A stretch of DNA of 64,000 nt from Lactobacillus kimbladii. Its GTDB lineage: Bacteria; Bacillota; Bacilli; Lactobacillales; Lactobacillaceae. Position 1 is the stretch's first letter; every line of letters starts with the position of its first letter. The translations under genes and the position numbers were made by a program. Under the pieces are notes generated by a model. It was not told the DNA's origin. It saw only the letters and a list, made by a program, of their open reading frames with translations, and made no database searches. Where the stretch lies: positions 558,001 to 622,000 of the forward strand of contig NZ_SCMB01000001.1 in the NCBI RefSeq assembly GCF_014323605.1, read 5' to 3'. Shown one piece after another: positions 9,605 to 18,606 of the stretch.

Positions 9605-9642
9605 AAAATAACAAGTGTGTAATATTACACACTTGTTATTTT
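9605..9642 (-). terminator. Long perfect palindrome ending the rpiR gene
   Basis: This 38-base perfect inverted repeat is centred between 9623 and 9624, with core GTGTAATATTACAC. It is flanked by A-rich and T-rich tails. The rpiR stop codon (9625-9627) lies inside it. On the minus strand it ends in T-rich sequence and probably terminates rpiR ahead of the PTS promoter. Because it is perfect it could also bind a dimeric regulator. Confidence 0.7.
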
Positions 9643-10368
9643 CTTATTTAATTTTTCAGCGTATTTTTTAAATAAATCATTCATCACAAGTAATATCGGT
9701 GTTTTATCAGTAACATTGTAATCATCCACCCTTTTATCGGGAGAATAGCAATAAAGCCTTTCATCAGCCAATTTTGCTAAAGGATTGATTGAAAGATGAG
9801 TTAATGTAATCAGGAAGTTGCCATGACTTTTAATTTCCTTGGCCAATTCAATCAATTGCTTTTTGTTACCGGAAAGACTAATTAAAAAGAAAACATCGTC
9901 ATTTTCACGTCCTATGATGTGAGTCAGGTCATTCGGATAATCATAAAAAAACGACTTATAATCAAGTGCATAGAAATTGCCTACCACAAGCCTTGTTGCG
10001 TAAGCGGTCTGACCCATTGAATAAAAATTGATTTTTTTAGCATTTACCAACTTATCTAACACTTTATCGCTTTTCATCTGATTGATTAATTCTAAGTTTA
10101 TTCGTAATTCCTTCTGCTCGTAATCTTCCGTTTTTATGTTTCCCAGATTTTCATTTTTAATTGAACTCTTTAGGTCTGAAAATCCCGTATACCCTAACTT
10201 ATGACAAAGCCTAGTAATTGTATTAGGGTAAGTATAAAATTGGCGAGCCAAATACGTAATTTTTAAATCACTAATATGTTCCTTATTTTTAAAAAAATAC
10301 TTAACAATTTTATCTTCTAAATCTGTCAAATTTATTGATTGACTAATAACTCGTTCTTCAAAATTCAT
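9625..10368 (-). CDS. MurR/RpiR-family transcriptional regulator
   Basis: 247 residues. The N-terminal HTH_6 domain (about 1-75) has the recognition region YTYPNTITRLCHKLGYTGFS. A SIS sugar-phosphate-binding domain follows (about 95-230) with FYSMGQTAYATRL and FLISLSGNKKQLIELA. Such proteins sense phosphosugars and repress or activate neighbouring sugar genes. It lies directly upstream of the PTS operon in the same direction, separated from it by its own terminator and the cre-bearing promoter, so that operon is its likely target. Confidence 0.9.
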   Translation of the reverse strand: MNFEERVISQSINLTDLEDKIVKYFFKNKEHISDLKITYLARQFYTYPNTITRLCHKLGYTGFSDLKSSIKNENLGNIKTEDYEQKELRINLELINQMKSDKVLDKLVNAKKINFYSMGQTAYATRLVVGNFYALDYKSFFYDYPNDLTHIIGRENDDVFFLISLSGNKKQLIELAKEIKSHGNFLITLTHLSINPLAKLADERLYCYSPDKRVDDYNVTDKTPILLVMNDLFKKYAEKLNKKITSV

Positions 10369-10601
10369 TAAATTTACCTTCTTTACATAATCAAAATTTT
10401 ACTTAAGATGACTGTAAACTTAATTAATATGTAAACAAGTTATGAAAACATGTTCATATGACTTTTAACTTTAACAATGTCATAACAATATCAAACTATA
10501 ATAAAAATAAACTAAAATTACTTTTTCTAATATTGAGTGTTTTTAATCAAAACAATAGTTAAATAAAAAGCGCACCCAATAAACCAATAAAAGAGACAAA
10601 T

Positions 10602-10633
10602 AAGTCCCAAAAGTTGTCTGCCTTTTGGGACTT
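10602..10633 (-). terminator. Terminator of the ascorbate-type PTS/SIS operon
   Basis: A 12-base stem, AAGTCCCAAAAG with CTTTTGGGACTT, encloses a short loop 25 bases after the SIS gene stop. The following T tract is weak. The rest of 10369-10601 is AT-rich with no gene seen and should hold the rpiR promoter. Confidence 0.7.
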
Positions 10634-10658
10634 ATTTCAAATATATGCTTTTTTTCAC

Positions 10659-11396
10659 CTAAAATTGATAATGAATCATATCATGATATTCATTAATTAG
10701 TTTTTTGTTCTTTTGATCTCCCCCATCAATATTAGCTGAATAAAAAATTGGAGCCTCTTTATTTCCATGTTCTATTAGTCTTTGACTTGCTTCTACAACA
10801 ATATTATCTAAAATAGCTGCACCTACCACAGTAGAAGTTGGCCCTGCTTTTTGCTCCGTACCTTTTATAGAACATGCAGCATCCCCTATATCACCATGAT
10901 TATCAATTACTACATCTGCAATTTCAAATAATCTTTTTCCTGATGAATGCCGGCTTGTTACTGATTTTGAATATTTTAAATTAGTCAGCCCAATAATTGT
11001 TACGCCCAGTTTTTTGGCAGCAAGTGCAAGGTCAATAATAACGGGATTTCTTCCAGAAACAGAATGAAGTATTAAAACATCATTCTGTTTAAAATTCACT
11101 GTACTAGCCAGTGCAGAGCCATAGCCTTCAAGTCTTTCCATTTTACTAGTAAAAGTAATAGGTTTCCTGTCAAGCATTACCTCTCTGCCAAATATGGCAT
11201 TAATTGTTATCATCCCTCCGGCACGATAGTACATTTCATCTGCCAATATGCCTGCATGGCTGGCACCAAATATATAAATAGAGTTCTTGTTAATGTTTGC
11301 TTCAGTAATTATTTTTATCGCTTTTTCAATACTATCCCTTTCGTCTCTCTTTACTGCGTCAAGAATGCTTTCAACTTTATCAATATAGCGATACAT
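10659..11396 (-). CDS. SIS-domain sugar isomerase-like protein
   Basis: 245 residues from ATG 11396, which follows a GGAGGT site located in the end of the EIIC gene. A longer in-frame start at 11471 would lie inside EIIC and is unlikely. The SIS fold is recognised by SIYIFGASHAGILADEMYYR near residues 38-57 and by VLILHSVSGRNPVIIDLAL. The central GDAACSIKGTEQKAGPTSTVVGAA stretch is typical of the SIS_2 phosphosugar proteins (UPF0309-like). It is the last gene of the regulator-EIIA-EIIB-EIIC operon, so it probably handles the phosphorylated import product. Confidence 0.85.
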   Translation of the reverse strand: MYRYIDKVESILDAVKRDERDSIEKAIKIITEANINKNSIYIFGASHAGILADEMYYRAGGMITINAIFGREVMLDRKPITFTSKMERLEGYGSALASTVNFKQNDVLILHSVSGRNPVIIDLALAAKKLGVTIIGLTNLKYSKSVTSRHSSGKRLFEIADVVIDNHGDIGDAACSIKGTEQKAGPTSTVVGAAILDNIVVEASQRLIEHGNKEAPIFYSANIDGGDQKNKKLINEYHDMIHYQF

Positions 11397-11400
11397 ATTA

Positions 11401-12660
11401 TTAAATACCTCCAAACAAACTTCCAATAAGTTTACTAATAATGCTCCATAAAGAAAGGTCATTTCCTCCAAAAATAAGGATCCAGTTTCTAATTGTACTT
11501 CCCATCATCATAGCTGAGACTCCAACCAGGGCTACCATGGCAACAGATGCAACTGCAGTACCAATAATTGCCCCCTTAACTCCACCTTGTCCTTCCCCTA
11601 TTACGGCTGCTCCCCCACATTCGAAGAAGCTTGTGATCATCAACGGCACAATCAAGATTCCAAAAAGATTAGTTACATTGGCAATCAGCACCAGAATAGT
11701 TGAAGTAATAAAGGCAGAAAGAAATCCTATAATCACAGCATTAGGCTTGTAGTTGAACAAAATCGGCACATCAAAAGCGGGCTTTGCTCCTGGTACCAGC
11801 TTTTCAGAAATTCCTTGAAAGGCTGGAATAATCTGGTTGACCAGCAAGCGTACTCCATAAAGCAGAATCAATAATCCGCCGCCGAAAGTTAAACCAGCAT
11901 TTAATGCAACAGTAAACAAATTGCTGCCTTTTGGAACCAATGTAGGGGCAATTATGCCCACGATAATATCTACCGTAAACATTACTATGCCACCCGTAAT
12001 TGAAATATCACGGAAAAAAGATAACCCCTTTGGAACATTCAAGTCTTCTGTAGAATGTTTCTTATTACCAACATGTTTTGCTACAAAACCTGAAATTAAT
12101 GAAAGTATTGTTGTCGGATGACCAATTAAGAAAGAGTCATCACCAGTAGCCGCCCAAACATACTTCCGCATAATCCACGGAGCGATCGAAAAGTATAGTG
12201 CAGAAAGGATAGCACTCATAACAATTAAATTAATGCCTCTTAATCCACCTTCTACGCCACCGGCTACAATAACAAAAGGAACCCACCAAAGCATATGACC
12301 AGTTAAGAAAATGGTTTTTATTGGAGTGAATCTGGCAATCAAAATATGAATCACAAGTGCTAAAAACATAGCCATACCAACATCTCCGCCATATTGAGCT
12401 GTGAAGGTAATATCTGTCATGCCTTTTGCAACTGTAATACCCATTTTGGTTTGAATAGCAGTATTAATTGCTGATACCACACCAGTTAACATATTTACAC
12501 CTTCAGTAAGAATTATCATACCAAAGGCAGCTGACATACTGCCTTTCACTATTTCTGCAATGGGCTTTTTCTGAACAATTAACCCTAGCATTGCAATTAG
12601 CCCAAGCAAAACAGGTGGATCTTGCAGAATATTATTTGAAATAAATTTTAGAATGTCCAT
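11401..12660 (-). CDS. PTS EIIC, ascorbate (UlaA/SgaT) family
   Basis: This 419-residue permease has about eleven hydrophobic spans. The UlaA signatures are present: LLYGVRLLVNQIIPAFQGIS, KLVPGAKPAFDVP, NAVIIGFLSAF and SFFECGGAAVIGEGQGGVKG. The family imports and phosphorylates L-ascorbate or related acids and pentitols. The linked SIS protein, instead of the lactonase/decarboxylase/epimerase set of true ula operons, suggests a different substrate. It starts 2 bases after the EIIB stop. Confidence 0.9.
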   Translation of the reverse strand: MDILKFISNNILQDPPVLLGLIAMLGLIVQKKPIAEIVKGSMSAAFGMIILTEGVNMLTGVVSAINTAIQTKMGITVAKGMTDITFTAQYGGDVGMAMFLALVIHILIARFTPIKTIFLTGHMLWWVPFVIVAGGVEGGLRGINLIVMSAILSALYFSIAPWIMRKYVWAATGDDSFLIGHPTTILSLISGFVAKHVGNKKHSTEDLNVPKGLSFFRDISITGGIVMFTVDIIVGIIAPTLVPKGSNLFTVALNAGLTFGGGLLILLYGVRLLVNQIIPAFQGISEKLVPGAKPAFDVPILFNYKPNAVIIGFLSAFITSTILVLIANVTNLFGILIVPLMITSFFECGGAAVIGEGQGGVKGAIIGTAVASVAMVALVGVSAMMMGSTIRNWILIFGGNDLSLWSIISKLIGSLFGGI

Positions 12661-12662
12661 AG

Positions 12663-12947
12663 TTAGTTACCTTTCTTATTTGCTAAAAATGCATTCATTG
12701 CCTTAAGGACTTCATCTTTATCCATGTATCGTTTAATTGCATAAACTGGTTTGTCTGTCGATGATTCAAGATCTGGCTTTAATTCAGCACTGGTAAAGTA
12801 AACATCTGCTTGTTCTGCTTTAGCTGATGCAATATCTGTATTCTTTACTTCAGCATCTAGTCCCAATTCTTTAACTGCTTTTTCCAATGTCATTTTCAAA
12901 ACCATTGAACTGCCAACACCAAAACCACATACTGCTAAAATTTTCAT
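12663..12947 (-). CDS. PTS EIIB, ascorbate family
   Basis: 94 residues from ATG 12947, MKILAVCGFGVGSSMVLKMT, with the phosphocysteine Cys7 in the CGFGVGSSM loop. An alternative GTG nine bases upstream would overlap the EIIA stop. It accepts phosphate from EIIA and passes it to the sugar bound in EIIC. It is spaced 2 bases from each neighbour, so it is coupled within the operon. Confidence 0.92.
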   Translation of the reverse strand: MKILAVCGFGVGSSMVLKMTLEKAVKELGLDAEVKNTDIASAKAEQADVYFTSAELKPDLESSTDKPVYAIKRYMDKDEVLKAMNAFLANKKGN

Positions 12948-12949
12948 AC

Positions 12950-13387
12950 TTAACACTTTACTTTCTTAAACATTGAAACAATTGCCGACTTATTTGCACT
13001 CAAAATAGTTTTATAAGATTCTGTATCCATAAAAATCGAAATAACTTTCTGCAAACTTTGTAAATGACTAGTATTATCAATTGCAGCCATTACCAAAAAG
13101 ATTTTGACTGGTTTACCTTCAAGATCAATTGGGTTACGTGAAACCAGTAAACTCATACCCATTTTATTAACACCATCACCTGGTCTAGCATGCATCAGAG
13201 CAAAATAATCAGTTAGGACCATATAGGGTCCATTTTTTTTAATGCTCTCAATCATGCTCGCAACATATTTTGGCGTAATAATATTTGCTTTTAATAGAGG
13301 CTCACTAGCTTTTTGTAATGCAATCTTCCAATTCATAGCACTATCTATTATTTGAACGTTATCTTCATTAAACAAAGAACATGTCAC
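12950..13387 (-). CDS. PTS EIIA, ascorbate/mannitol-fructose type
   Basis: 145 residues. I choose GTG 13387 because a GGAGGT site lies 9 bases upstream, inside the end of the regulator gene. The frame also opens at 13423, which would run into that gene. The phosphorylated histidine is in FALMHARPGDGVNKMGMSL, the usual H-A-R-P motif of this EIIA class. An SDLLVSRNP-like strand follows (here SLLVSRNPIDLEGKPV). It is the first enzyme gene after the BglG-type regulator. Confidence 0.9.
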   Translation of the reverse strand: MTCSLFNEDNVQIIDSAMNWKIALQKASEPLLKANIITPKYVASMIESIKKNGPYMVLTDYFALMHARPGDGVNKMGMSLLVSRNPIDLEGKPVKIFLVMAAIDNTSHLQSLQKVISIFMDTESYKTILSANKSAIVSMFKKVKC

Positions 13388-13389
13388 TA

Positions 13390-15039
13390 TTATTTGACCT
13401 CCATCATTTTTGAAATAAACCATTCTTTATTTTTTATTCCATGCATAATTAGATTCATAAATGGTTCAACTATTTTTTTATCAGTTCTTTTAATCATTAA
13501 CATTGCTATAATATCAACACGATTATTTCCCCAGTTGACAGGTTTATCTAAAATCGCGACAGCAATAGAACTCTTGGTAATAAATTTAGGATCGCCATGA
13601 GGTATGGCAAAACCGTTACTGATATAGGTAGACTGTAATTCTTCACGTTTTTTTAGTGATTTTTTATAACTTTCAAAACTTTTTTCATCATTCCAAGTAC
13701 CACTTTTTAATAAGACATCAATGATGTTATCAGTCACTTTTTCATCCATAAAAAATATATTTCCTTTTAAGAAAGGTCCGACATCATTAATAACTATATG
13801 CTCGTCTTTTTTTTCAACACTTTGTTTTGTCACCACATCAATATAAGAGCTGGCAATTTTCTTCATATCTGAAATTGTCATAATAGGCGAAATATTCACT
13901 ACAGGTACTTGTTGTTCACTTAATTTAACAGTTGAAATAATCAATGAAACATTCGATAAATCTTTTTTTACCAAATCATGCTTAGAAGTAACCTCAGTCA
14001 AAGCTGCGGCTGGTAATATTCTTTTCATTTTTGCACAAATTAAGGAACTCATTCCTATACCATTTGGACAAACGAAAAGAATTCTGTTTATTTCTTTATT
14101 ACGTTCAACGGCCGCCTGAAAATGCAATGTCACAAAACCAACTTCATCATCAGAAACAGCTAAATGATTATTTTCACTAAATTCACTCAATGCATACCAA
14201 ACTACCCCATATAAATCAGGATAGTTATTTTTAATTTCTTGTAATAAAGGATTAATAACCGTAGTTTTTGATTCAAGCCGCAGTTTCATCTGATAAAGAT
14301 GCACTAATAATTTTTCTAATAATGATGAATCTCTTGTTAAATCTATATTTAAGCTGTCACTAACATTAGCTATTAAATGCTTCACTTCTGACTTAAATTC
14401 AGCAGGAATTTGTCCATTGTTCATGAAAAAGTTAAAGCCATTGCCAATTATTATGTAATAAAGGTACTGCATTTCCGTATCATTAAAATGATATATTTCG
14501 CTTTCTTCCACAGTTTTCAACAATTGGTAAACTAAAGGATACTTATCAAATTGCATCAATACGCTGTCAAGCTGATCCTTCTTTTTCCAACTAATTTGAT
14601 ATCCATTCATACCTCTGAAAACTAATATTGCTGTAGAAATAGAAATATCGCCTATATTATTTTCTGGAACTTCAAGTTTCCAAGCTTGTAATTTTTGATG
14701 AAATAATTTAAAAATGGTTTTCAGCAATCTACTATCAATAAATAAACTAATTAATTGCTTTCCTTCCTTATTACCTAACAAATCAATTACGACTCGTTTT
14801 ATTATTTTTTGTTTATCTATTTCACCTCCGCCAATGTATGATCCAGAATTATTAAAAAGCAGAGGGATATTATCCTTAGATAGTCTCTTTTTGATACTAA
14901 TAATGTCATTTGCAATACTGCTGCGGGAAACAAAATAATCATCAGACAATTTTTGATAACTAACATGTTCTCCATTGATCATTCGGGCTAAAATATAAAA
15001 TTTACGTTCTTTACTATTTAAGAGTCTTTTTGGATCCAA
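13390..15039 (-). CDS. BglG-family transcriptional activator with PRD and PTS EIIB/EIIA-like domains
   Basis: About 549 residues. An N-terminal HTH (SYQKLSDDYFVSRSSIANDI) is followed by PRD domains, including HLAVSDDEVGFVTLHFQAAV with the regulatory histidines. A degenerate EIIB-like domain follows (INRILFVCPNGIGMSSLICA, with Cys). The C-terminal EIIA-like domain has FAIPHGDPKFITKSSIAVAI, with the phospho-histidine. This is the MtlR/LicR layout, in which PTS phosphorylation controls activity. TTG 15039 has an AGAGGG site 8 bases upstream. GTG 15048 is possible but sits on top of that site. It heads the operon it probably controls. Confidence 0.88.
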   Translation of the reverse strand: MDPKRLLNSKERKFYILARMINGEHVSYQKLSDDYFVSRSSIANDIISIKKRLSKDNIPLLFNNSGSYIGGGEIDKQKIIKRVVIDLLGNKEGKQLISLFIDSRLLKTIFKLFHQKLQAWKLEVPENNIGDISISTAILVFRGMNGYQISWKKKDQLDSVLMQFDKYPLVYQLLKTVEESEIYHFNDTEMQYLYYIIIGNGFNFFMNNGQIPAEFKSEVKHLIANVSDSLNIDLTRDSSLLEKLLVHLYQMKLRLESKTTVINPLLQEIKNNYPDLYGVVWYALSEFSENNHLAVSDDEVGFVTLHFQAAVERNKEINRILFVCPNGIGMSSLICAKMKRILPAAALTEVTSKHDLVKKDLSNVSLIISTVKLSEQQVPVVNISPIMTISDMKKIASSYIDVVTKQSVEKKDEHIVINDVGPFLKGNIFFMDEKVTDNIIDVLLKSGTWNDEKSFESYKKSLKKREELQSTYISNGFAIPHGDPKFITKSSIAVAILDKPVNWGNNRVDIIAMLMIKRTDKKIVEPFMNLIMHGIKNKEWFISKMMEVK

Positions 15040-15180
15040 GAATATCACCCTCTGATTTAATGTTATAAATTTGTATTCATCTCAGGAAGAACAAAGAAAA
15101 ATCAAATTTGCACTGGAAAAACTGAACACCAAAAATCTTATCGTAAGACTTGCTTTTTTTGTTTAAAGTTTTTACTAAAT

Positions 15181-15445
15181 AACTTATCCACATGTTCCTA
15201 ACTCACAGCATTTTGCACAAATTTATCCACAATCTACAGCTTGTTAAAAAAGTTTTGCACACTATGTGGATAATATGTTTCACACTCCGTGAAATTTACT
15301 GCTATTAAAGCAAAAGATTTCCACAGTTAAAATTGTAAATAAGCAAAAATAGTTCAAAATTACTCACTTTTTTGTGTATTTTCCTGTAAATTATATCCAC
15401 AGCTTGTTAATTCTGAATTCTTTTTGTGCACTTGTGGAAAACATT
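15181..15445. other. oriC region with DnaA boxes
   Basis: This AT-rich stretch between divergent transcription units holds two perfect DnaA boxes TTATCCACA (15184-15192 and 15223-15231) and one perfect inverse box TGTGGATAA (15265-15273). Near-boxes lie at 15317-15325, 15393-15401 and 15433-15441. Genes to the left read leftwards and genes to the right read rightwards, as expected for an origin. The remaining part of the gap (15049-15180) is promoter-like for the BglG operon and has a small TCTTA/TAAGA hairpin at about 15137. Confidence 0.9.
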
Positions 15446-15463
15446 TTTAATAGATGGTAAAAT
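15435..15463 (+). promoter_or_regulatory. Probable dnaA promoter
   Basis: TGGAAA and TAAAAT (15458-15463) are spaced by 17 bases, 34 bases before the TTG start. The -35 overlaps a DnaA-box-like sequence (15433-15441), which suggests autorepression. Confidence 0.5.
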
Positions 15464-15496
15464 AAGTTTTGCTTAACGTACGCGGAGGGAATTATT

Positions 15497-16864
15497 TTGT
15501 TTGACATTAATAAATTTTGGCATCATTTCAATAGCGAGATGCGTGAACATTTTAATGAAGTTGCTTATAATGCATGGTTTAAAAATACCAGACCAATTTC
15601 CTACAATAAAGATACGCACGAACTGAAAATTGCCGTGCAAAATCCTGTAACCAAAGGATATTGGGAAAAAAACTTGGCTTCACAATTAATTCAATCTGCC
15701 TACGGCTACGCTAATATTGAGGTCATGCCTGTTTTTCAAATTGAAGGTGAAAAAAGCAGTGAACGACTGGTAACACCTAAGCCAAAAAACGAGTCAATAT
15801 CAGAAAATTCGCGACCACAAATGGAAAATGCGTTTGTGCGGAATCTTAAGCTTAATGAAAAGTACACTTTTGACAATTTTGTTCAGGGTGAAGGCAATAA
15901 ATTGGCCGCGGGTGCAGCCTTGGCCGTTGCAGACAGTCCTGGCAGCTTTTACAACCCACTTTTTATTTTTGGTGGCGTGGGACTAGGAAAAACACACTTG
16001 ATGCAAGCTATTGGGCATCAAATGCTGGCCGAGCGGCCCAATGCCAAAGTCGTTTATATTCAAAGCGAAACTTTTGTCAATGATTTTATTAACTCAATCA
16101 AAAATAAAACTCAGGATCAATTTCGCGCAAAATATCGCACTTGCGACTTATTACTTGTAGATGATATTCAGTTTTTTGCTAAAAAAGAGGGTATTCAAGA
16201 AGAATTTTTCCATACTTTTGAGACTCTCTACAATGATCAAAAGCAAATAGTCATGACGAGTGATCGCTTGCCAACTGAAATTCCTGATCTGTCAGAACGG
16301 CTGGTATCAAGATTTACTTGGGGTTTGCAAGTTGAAATTACTCCGCCTGATTTGGAGACGCGGATTGCAATTCTACGCAAAAAAGCTGAGGCTGAAAATT
16401 TAACAATCGACGACAGCACTTTAGACTACATAGCTTCGCAAGTTGACACTAATATTCGTGAACTAGAAGGGGCTTTGGTAAAAGTACAAGCCCACGCCAC
16501 AATTGAGCATGAAGATATCAATGTTAATTTGGCTCGAGAAGCTTTGGCAGACCTTAAACTAGTCCAAAAAAACCAAGGTCTGCAAATTTCAAAAATTCAA
16601 GAAGTTGTTGCTAACTATTTCCAGACTTCAACCTATGAGTTGAAAGGAAAAAAGCGGGTCAGACAAATTGTGGTTCCCAGGCAAATTGCAATGTACTTGT
16701 CTCGTGAACTGACTGACTCCAGCCTGCCTAAAATTGGTCAGGAATTTGGTGGCAAGGATCATACAACCGTGATGCATGCTTATGAAAAAATTAGCAGGGA
16801 AATTAAAACGAATTCTGATATTAAAACTGCAGTTTTTGACTTAAAGAAAATGCTTGATCGCTAA
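15497..16864 (+). CDS. dnaA: Chromosomal replication initiator protein DnaA
   Basis: This 455-residue initiator binds DnaA boxes and melts oriC. Domain I is at about 1-85 and a low-complexity linker at 86-110. The AAA+ domain has GGVGLGKTHLMQAIG (Walker A, about 158-170) and LLLVDDIQF (Walker B). Domain IV ends with GGKDHTTVMHAYEKI, the DNA-binding signature. It starts with TTG 15497 behind a strong GGAGGGA site. oriC lies immediately upstream and a further DnaA box lies downstream. Confidence 0.98.
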   Translation: MFDINKFWHHFNSEMREHFNEVAYNAWFKNTRPISYNKDTHELKIAVQNPVTKGYWEKNLASQLIQSAYGYANIEVMPVFQIEGEKSSERLVTPKPKNESISENSRPQMENAFVRNLKLNEKYTFDNFVQGEGNKLAAGAALAVADSPGSFYNPLFIFGGVGLGKTHLMQAIGHQMLAERPNAKVVYIQSETFVNDFINSIKNKTQDQFRAKYRTCDLLLVDDIQFFAKKEGIQEEFFHTFETLYNDQKQIVMTSDRLPTEIPDLSERLVSRFTWGLQVEITPPDLETRIAILRKKAEAENLTIDDSTLDYIASQVDTNIRELEGALVKVQAHATIEHEDINVNLAREALADLKLVQKNQGLQISKIQEVVANYFQTSTYELKGKKRVRQIVVPRQIAMYLSRELTDSSLPKIGQEFGGKDHTTVMHAYEKISREIKTNSDIKTAVFDLKKMLDR

Positions 16865-16875
16865 AAGTTATTAAC

Positions 16876-16884
16876 TGTGGATAA
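16876..16884 (-). promoter_or_regulatory. DnaA box between dnaA and dnaN
   Basis: A perfect TGTGGATAA (inverse TTATCCACA) lies just after the dnaA stop in the 172-base gap before dnaN. In firmicutes the origin is often bipartite around dnaA. Only one box is visible here, so it is a minor second cluster at best. Confidence 0.6.
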
Positions 16885-17036
16885 GTAACAGACTTGTACA
16901 CATTTTCTTAACCGTAATAATTACGTTATTTTAAGAGTCATTTAGCTTTTCAACAGAAATCACAGGACCTACTAATACTACTAATTAAATATATAATTAA
17001 TATAAAGGAAACAGACAAAATAACAGGAGGCACCAA

Positions 17037-18167
17037 ATGAAATTTACAGTAAATAGAAATCTTTTCTTAGACAATTTAAACAATGTAATGCATGCTATTT
17101 CTTCAAGGGCAACAATTCCAATTCTTAGCGGAATTAAGCTTAATTTAACGGAAACGGAATTGCTTTTAACTGGTAGTGATACTGATATTTCAATTGAGAT
17201 AAAGATACCAGTAAGTGAAGATTTAACTGTTGACTCAACAGGTTCAATTGTTTTACCGGCTCGGTTTTTTAGCGAAATTATTAGGCGTTTGCCAGGAAAA
17301 GAATTTTCATTAGAAGTCAAAGAAAGTTTTCAAACACAAATTATCTCTGAAAACAGTGAATTTACTATCAATGGCTTAGATGCCAATAACTATCCCAGAT
17401 TACCGGAAATTCCAGACGAGTCCTCTTTTGTTATTTCGGGAAAAACTTTTCGTGAAATTATTAATGAAACCCAATTTGCGGTAGCAACGCAGGAAAGTCG
17501 CCTAGTTTTGACAGGTGTCCACTTTACTTTTAGTCCTGACAAAATCCATGCTGTGGCCACAGACTCGCATAGGTTGTCTAGCCGTGCTTTGACTTTAGAA
17601 AATGGGCCACAAACGAAAACAGATCTGATTATTCCGGGAAAGAGTTTATTGGAACTTGCGCGCATCATCGGTGAAACAGATCCAGAAATTAAAGTTTGCC
17701 CTGGTGAAAATCAAGTACTTTTTGAAATTGGCAACATTCTGTTTTATTCACGTTTACTTGAAGGTAGTTACCCTGATACTGAGCGCCTGATTCCGACTGA
17801 CAGTACAACAACTGTAGAATTTGATTTGATGGAACTTTCCAGTGCGTTAGATCGAGCAAGTTTATTGACGCATGCGGGACGCAATAATGTGGTCGACTTA
17901 ACATTAGATACTGAAAAACAAAGTGCTAAATTATCGGGTGAATCAGCAGAAATTGGTAATGTTGAAGAAGATGTCAGTTTTAAGAAACTTGAGGGCAACA
18001 ATTTAAAGATTTCTTTCAACCCGGATTATCTACGTGATGCACTAAAAGCTTCAGTAACAGATTCTGTCATCATGGATTTCACCCAGCCTCTGCGTCCATT
18101 TACTGTGAATCCAGATAAAACTGATATTAATTTTGTTCAATTAATTACACCAGTTAGAACATTTTAA
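17037..18167 (+). CDS. dnaN: DNA polymerase III beta subunit (sliding clamp)
   Basis: 376 residues made of the three repeated clamp domains (about 1-125, 126-250, 251-376). It contains the conserved ATDSHRLS block and the C-terminal FTVNPDKTDINFVQLITPVRTF. The dimeric ring tethers polymerase III and other partners to DNA. ATG 17037 follows an AGGAGG site. It is followed by a strong terminator, so dnaA-dnaN is a closed unit. Confidence 0.98.
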   Translation: MKFTVNRNLFLDNLNNVMHAISSRATIPILSGIKLNLTETELLLTGSDTDISIEIKIPVSEDLTVDSTGSIVLPARFFSEIIRRLPGKEFSLEVKESFQTQIISENSEFTINGLDANNYPRLPEIPDESSFVISGKTFREIINETQFAVATQESRLVLTGVHFTFSPDKIHAVATDSHRLSSRALTLENGPQTKTDLIIPGKSLLELARIIGETDPEIKVCPGENQVLFEIGNILFYSRLLEGSYPDTERLIPTDSTTTVEFDLMELSSALDRASLLTHAGRNNVVDLTLDTEKQSAKLSGESAEIGNVEEDVSFKKLEGNNLKISFNPDYLRDALKASVTDSVIMDFTQPLRPFTVNPDKTDINFVQLITPVRTF

Positions 18168-18190
18168 TCATTGTCAAACTTAACAAAAAT

Positions 18191-18218
18191 AAAAAGTCAT
18201 CAATTGATGGCTTTTTTT
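18191..18218 (+). terminator. Terminator after dnaN
   Basis: AAAAAGTCATCA and TGATGGCTTTTTTT form a stem with a tiny AT loop and a T tract, 23 bases after dnaN. Confidence 0.85.
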
Positions 18219-18340
18219 CTGGCAGAATTTTTATAATCGACCACAAAAGCTTGCTGGTTTATTTTTGAGGTCAATCACTATGAATTGTTTATTTGAAAAA
18301 AATCCGTTTATATGGCTTTATATGGGCTTTTAGTTGTTTT

Positions 18341-18368
18341 TTGCTTGTGAAACGAATATACTTATTAT
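18341..18368 (+). promoter_or_regulatory. Promoter of yaaA-recF-gyrB-gyrA
   Basis: TTGCTT (18341-18346) and TATTAT (18363-18368) are spaced by 16 bases and lie 25 bases before the yaaA start. Confidence 0.6.
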
Positions 18369-18393
18369 AGGTATTTAAAGGGTGAAGGTGGTT

Positions 18394-18603
18394 ATGATCA
18401 AAGAATTTAAAGTAACGAGTGAATACATTACTCTAGGGCAGTTTTTAAAAGAAGAAAGCATTATTTCTTCAGGTGGTCAAGCTAAGTGGTATCTGCAAGA
18501 AAATCCGGTCTTAGTGAATGGAGTCAAAGAAAATAGGCGGGGTAAGAAATTACGCTCCGGTGATAAACTTGAAGTTAACCACGAATCTTACGAATTGCGG
18601 TAG
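18394..18603 (+). CDS. yaaA: S4-domain RNA-binding protein YaaA
   Basis: 69 residues from ATG 18394, which has an AAGGTGG site. The frame is open back to a GTG at 18382, but that start overlaps the ribosome site. The S4-like fold is recognised by TLGQFLKEESIISSGGQAKWYL and the loop NGVKENRRGKKLRSGDKLEV. The gene sits between dnaN and recF in nearly all firmicutes and is 3 bases from recF. Its role is not well defined and is thought to involve RNA or ribosome binding. Confidence 0.92.
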   Translation: MIKEFKVTSEYITLGQFLKEESIISSGGQAKWYLQENPVLVNGVKENRRGKKLRSGDKLEVNHESYELR

Positions 18604-18606
18604 GTT

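Noticed and set aside
11441-11752. 103-residue plus-strand frame within the PTS EIIC gene
   Set aside because: It is a shadow of a strongly conserved permease and has Pro/Ile-rich composition caused by antisense reading.
15130-15165. Terminator-like hairpin upstream of oriC
   Set aside because: The stem is only five pairs and no plus-strand gene precedes it, so it is not counted as a terminator.
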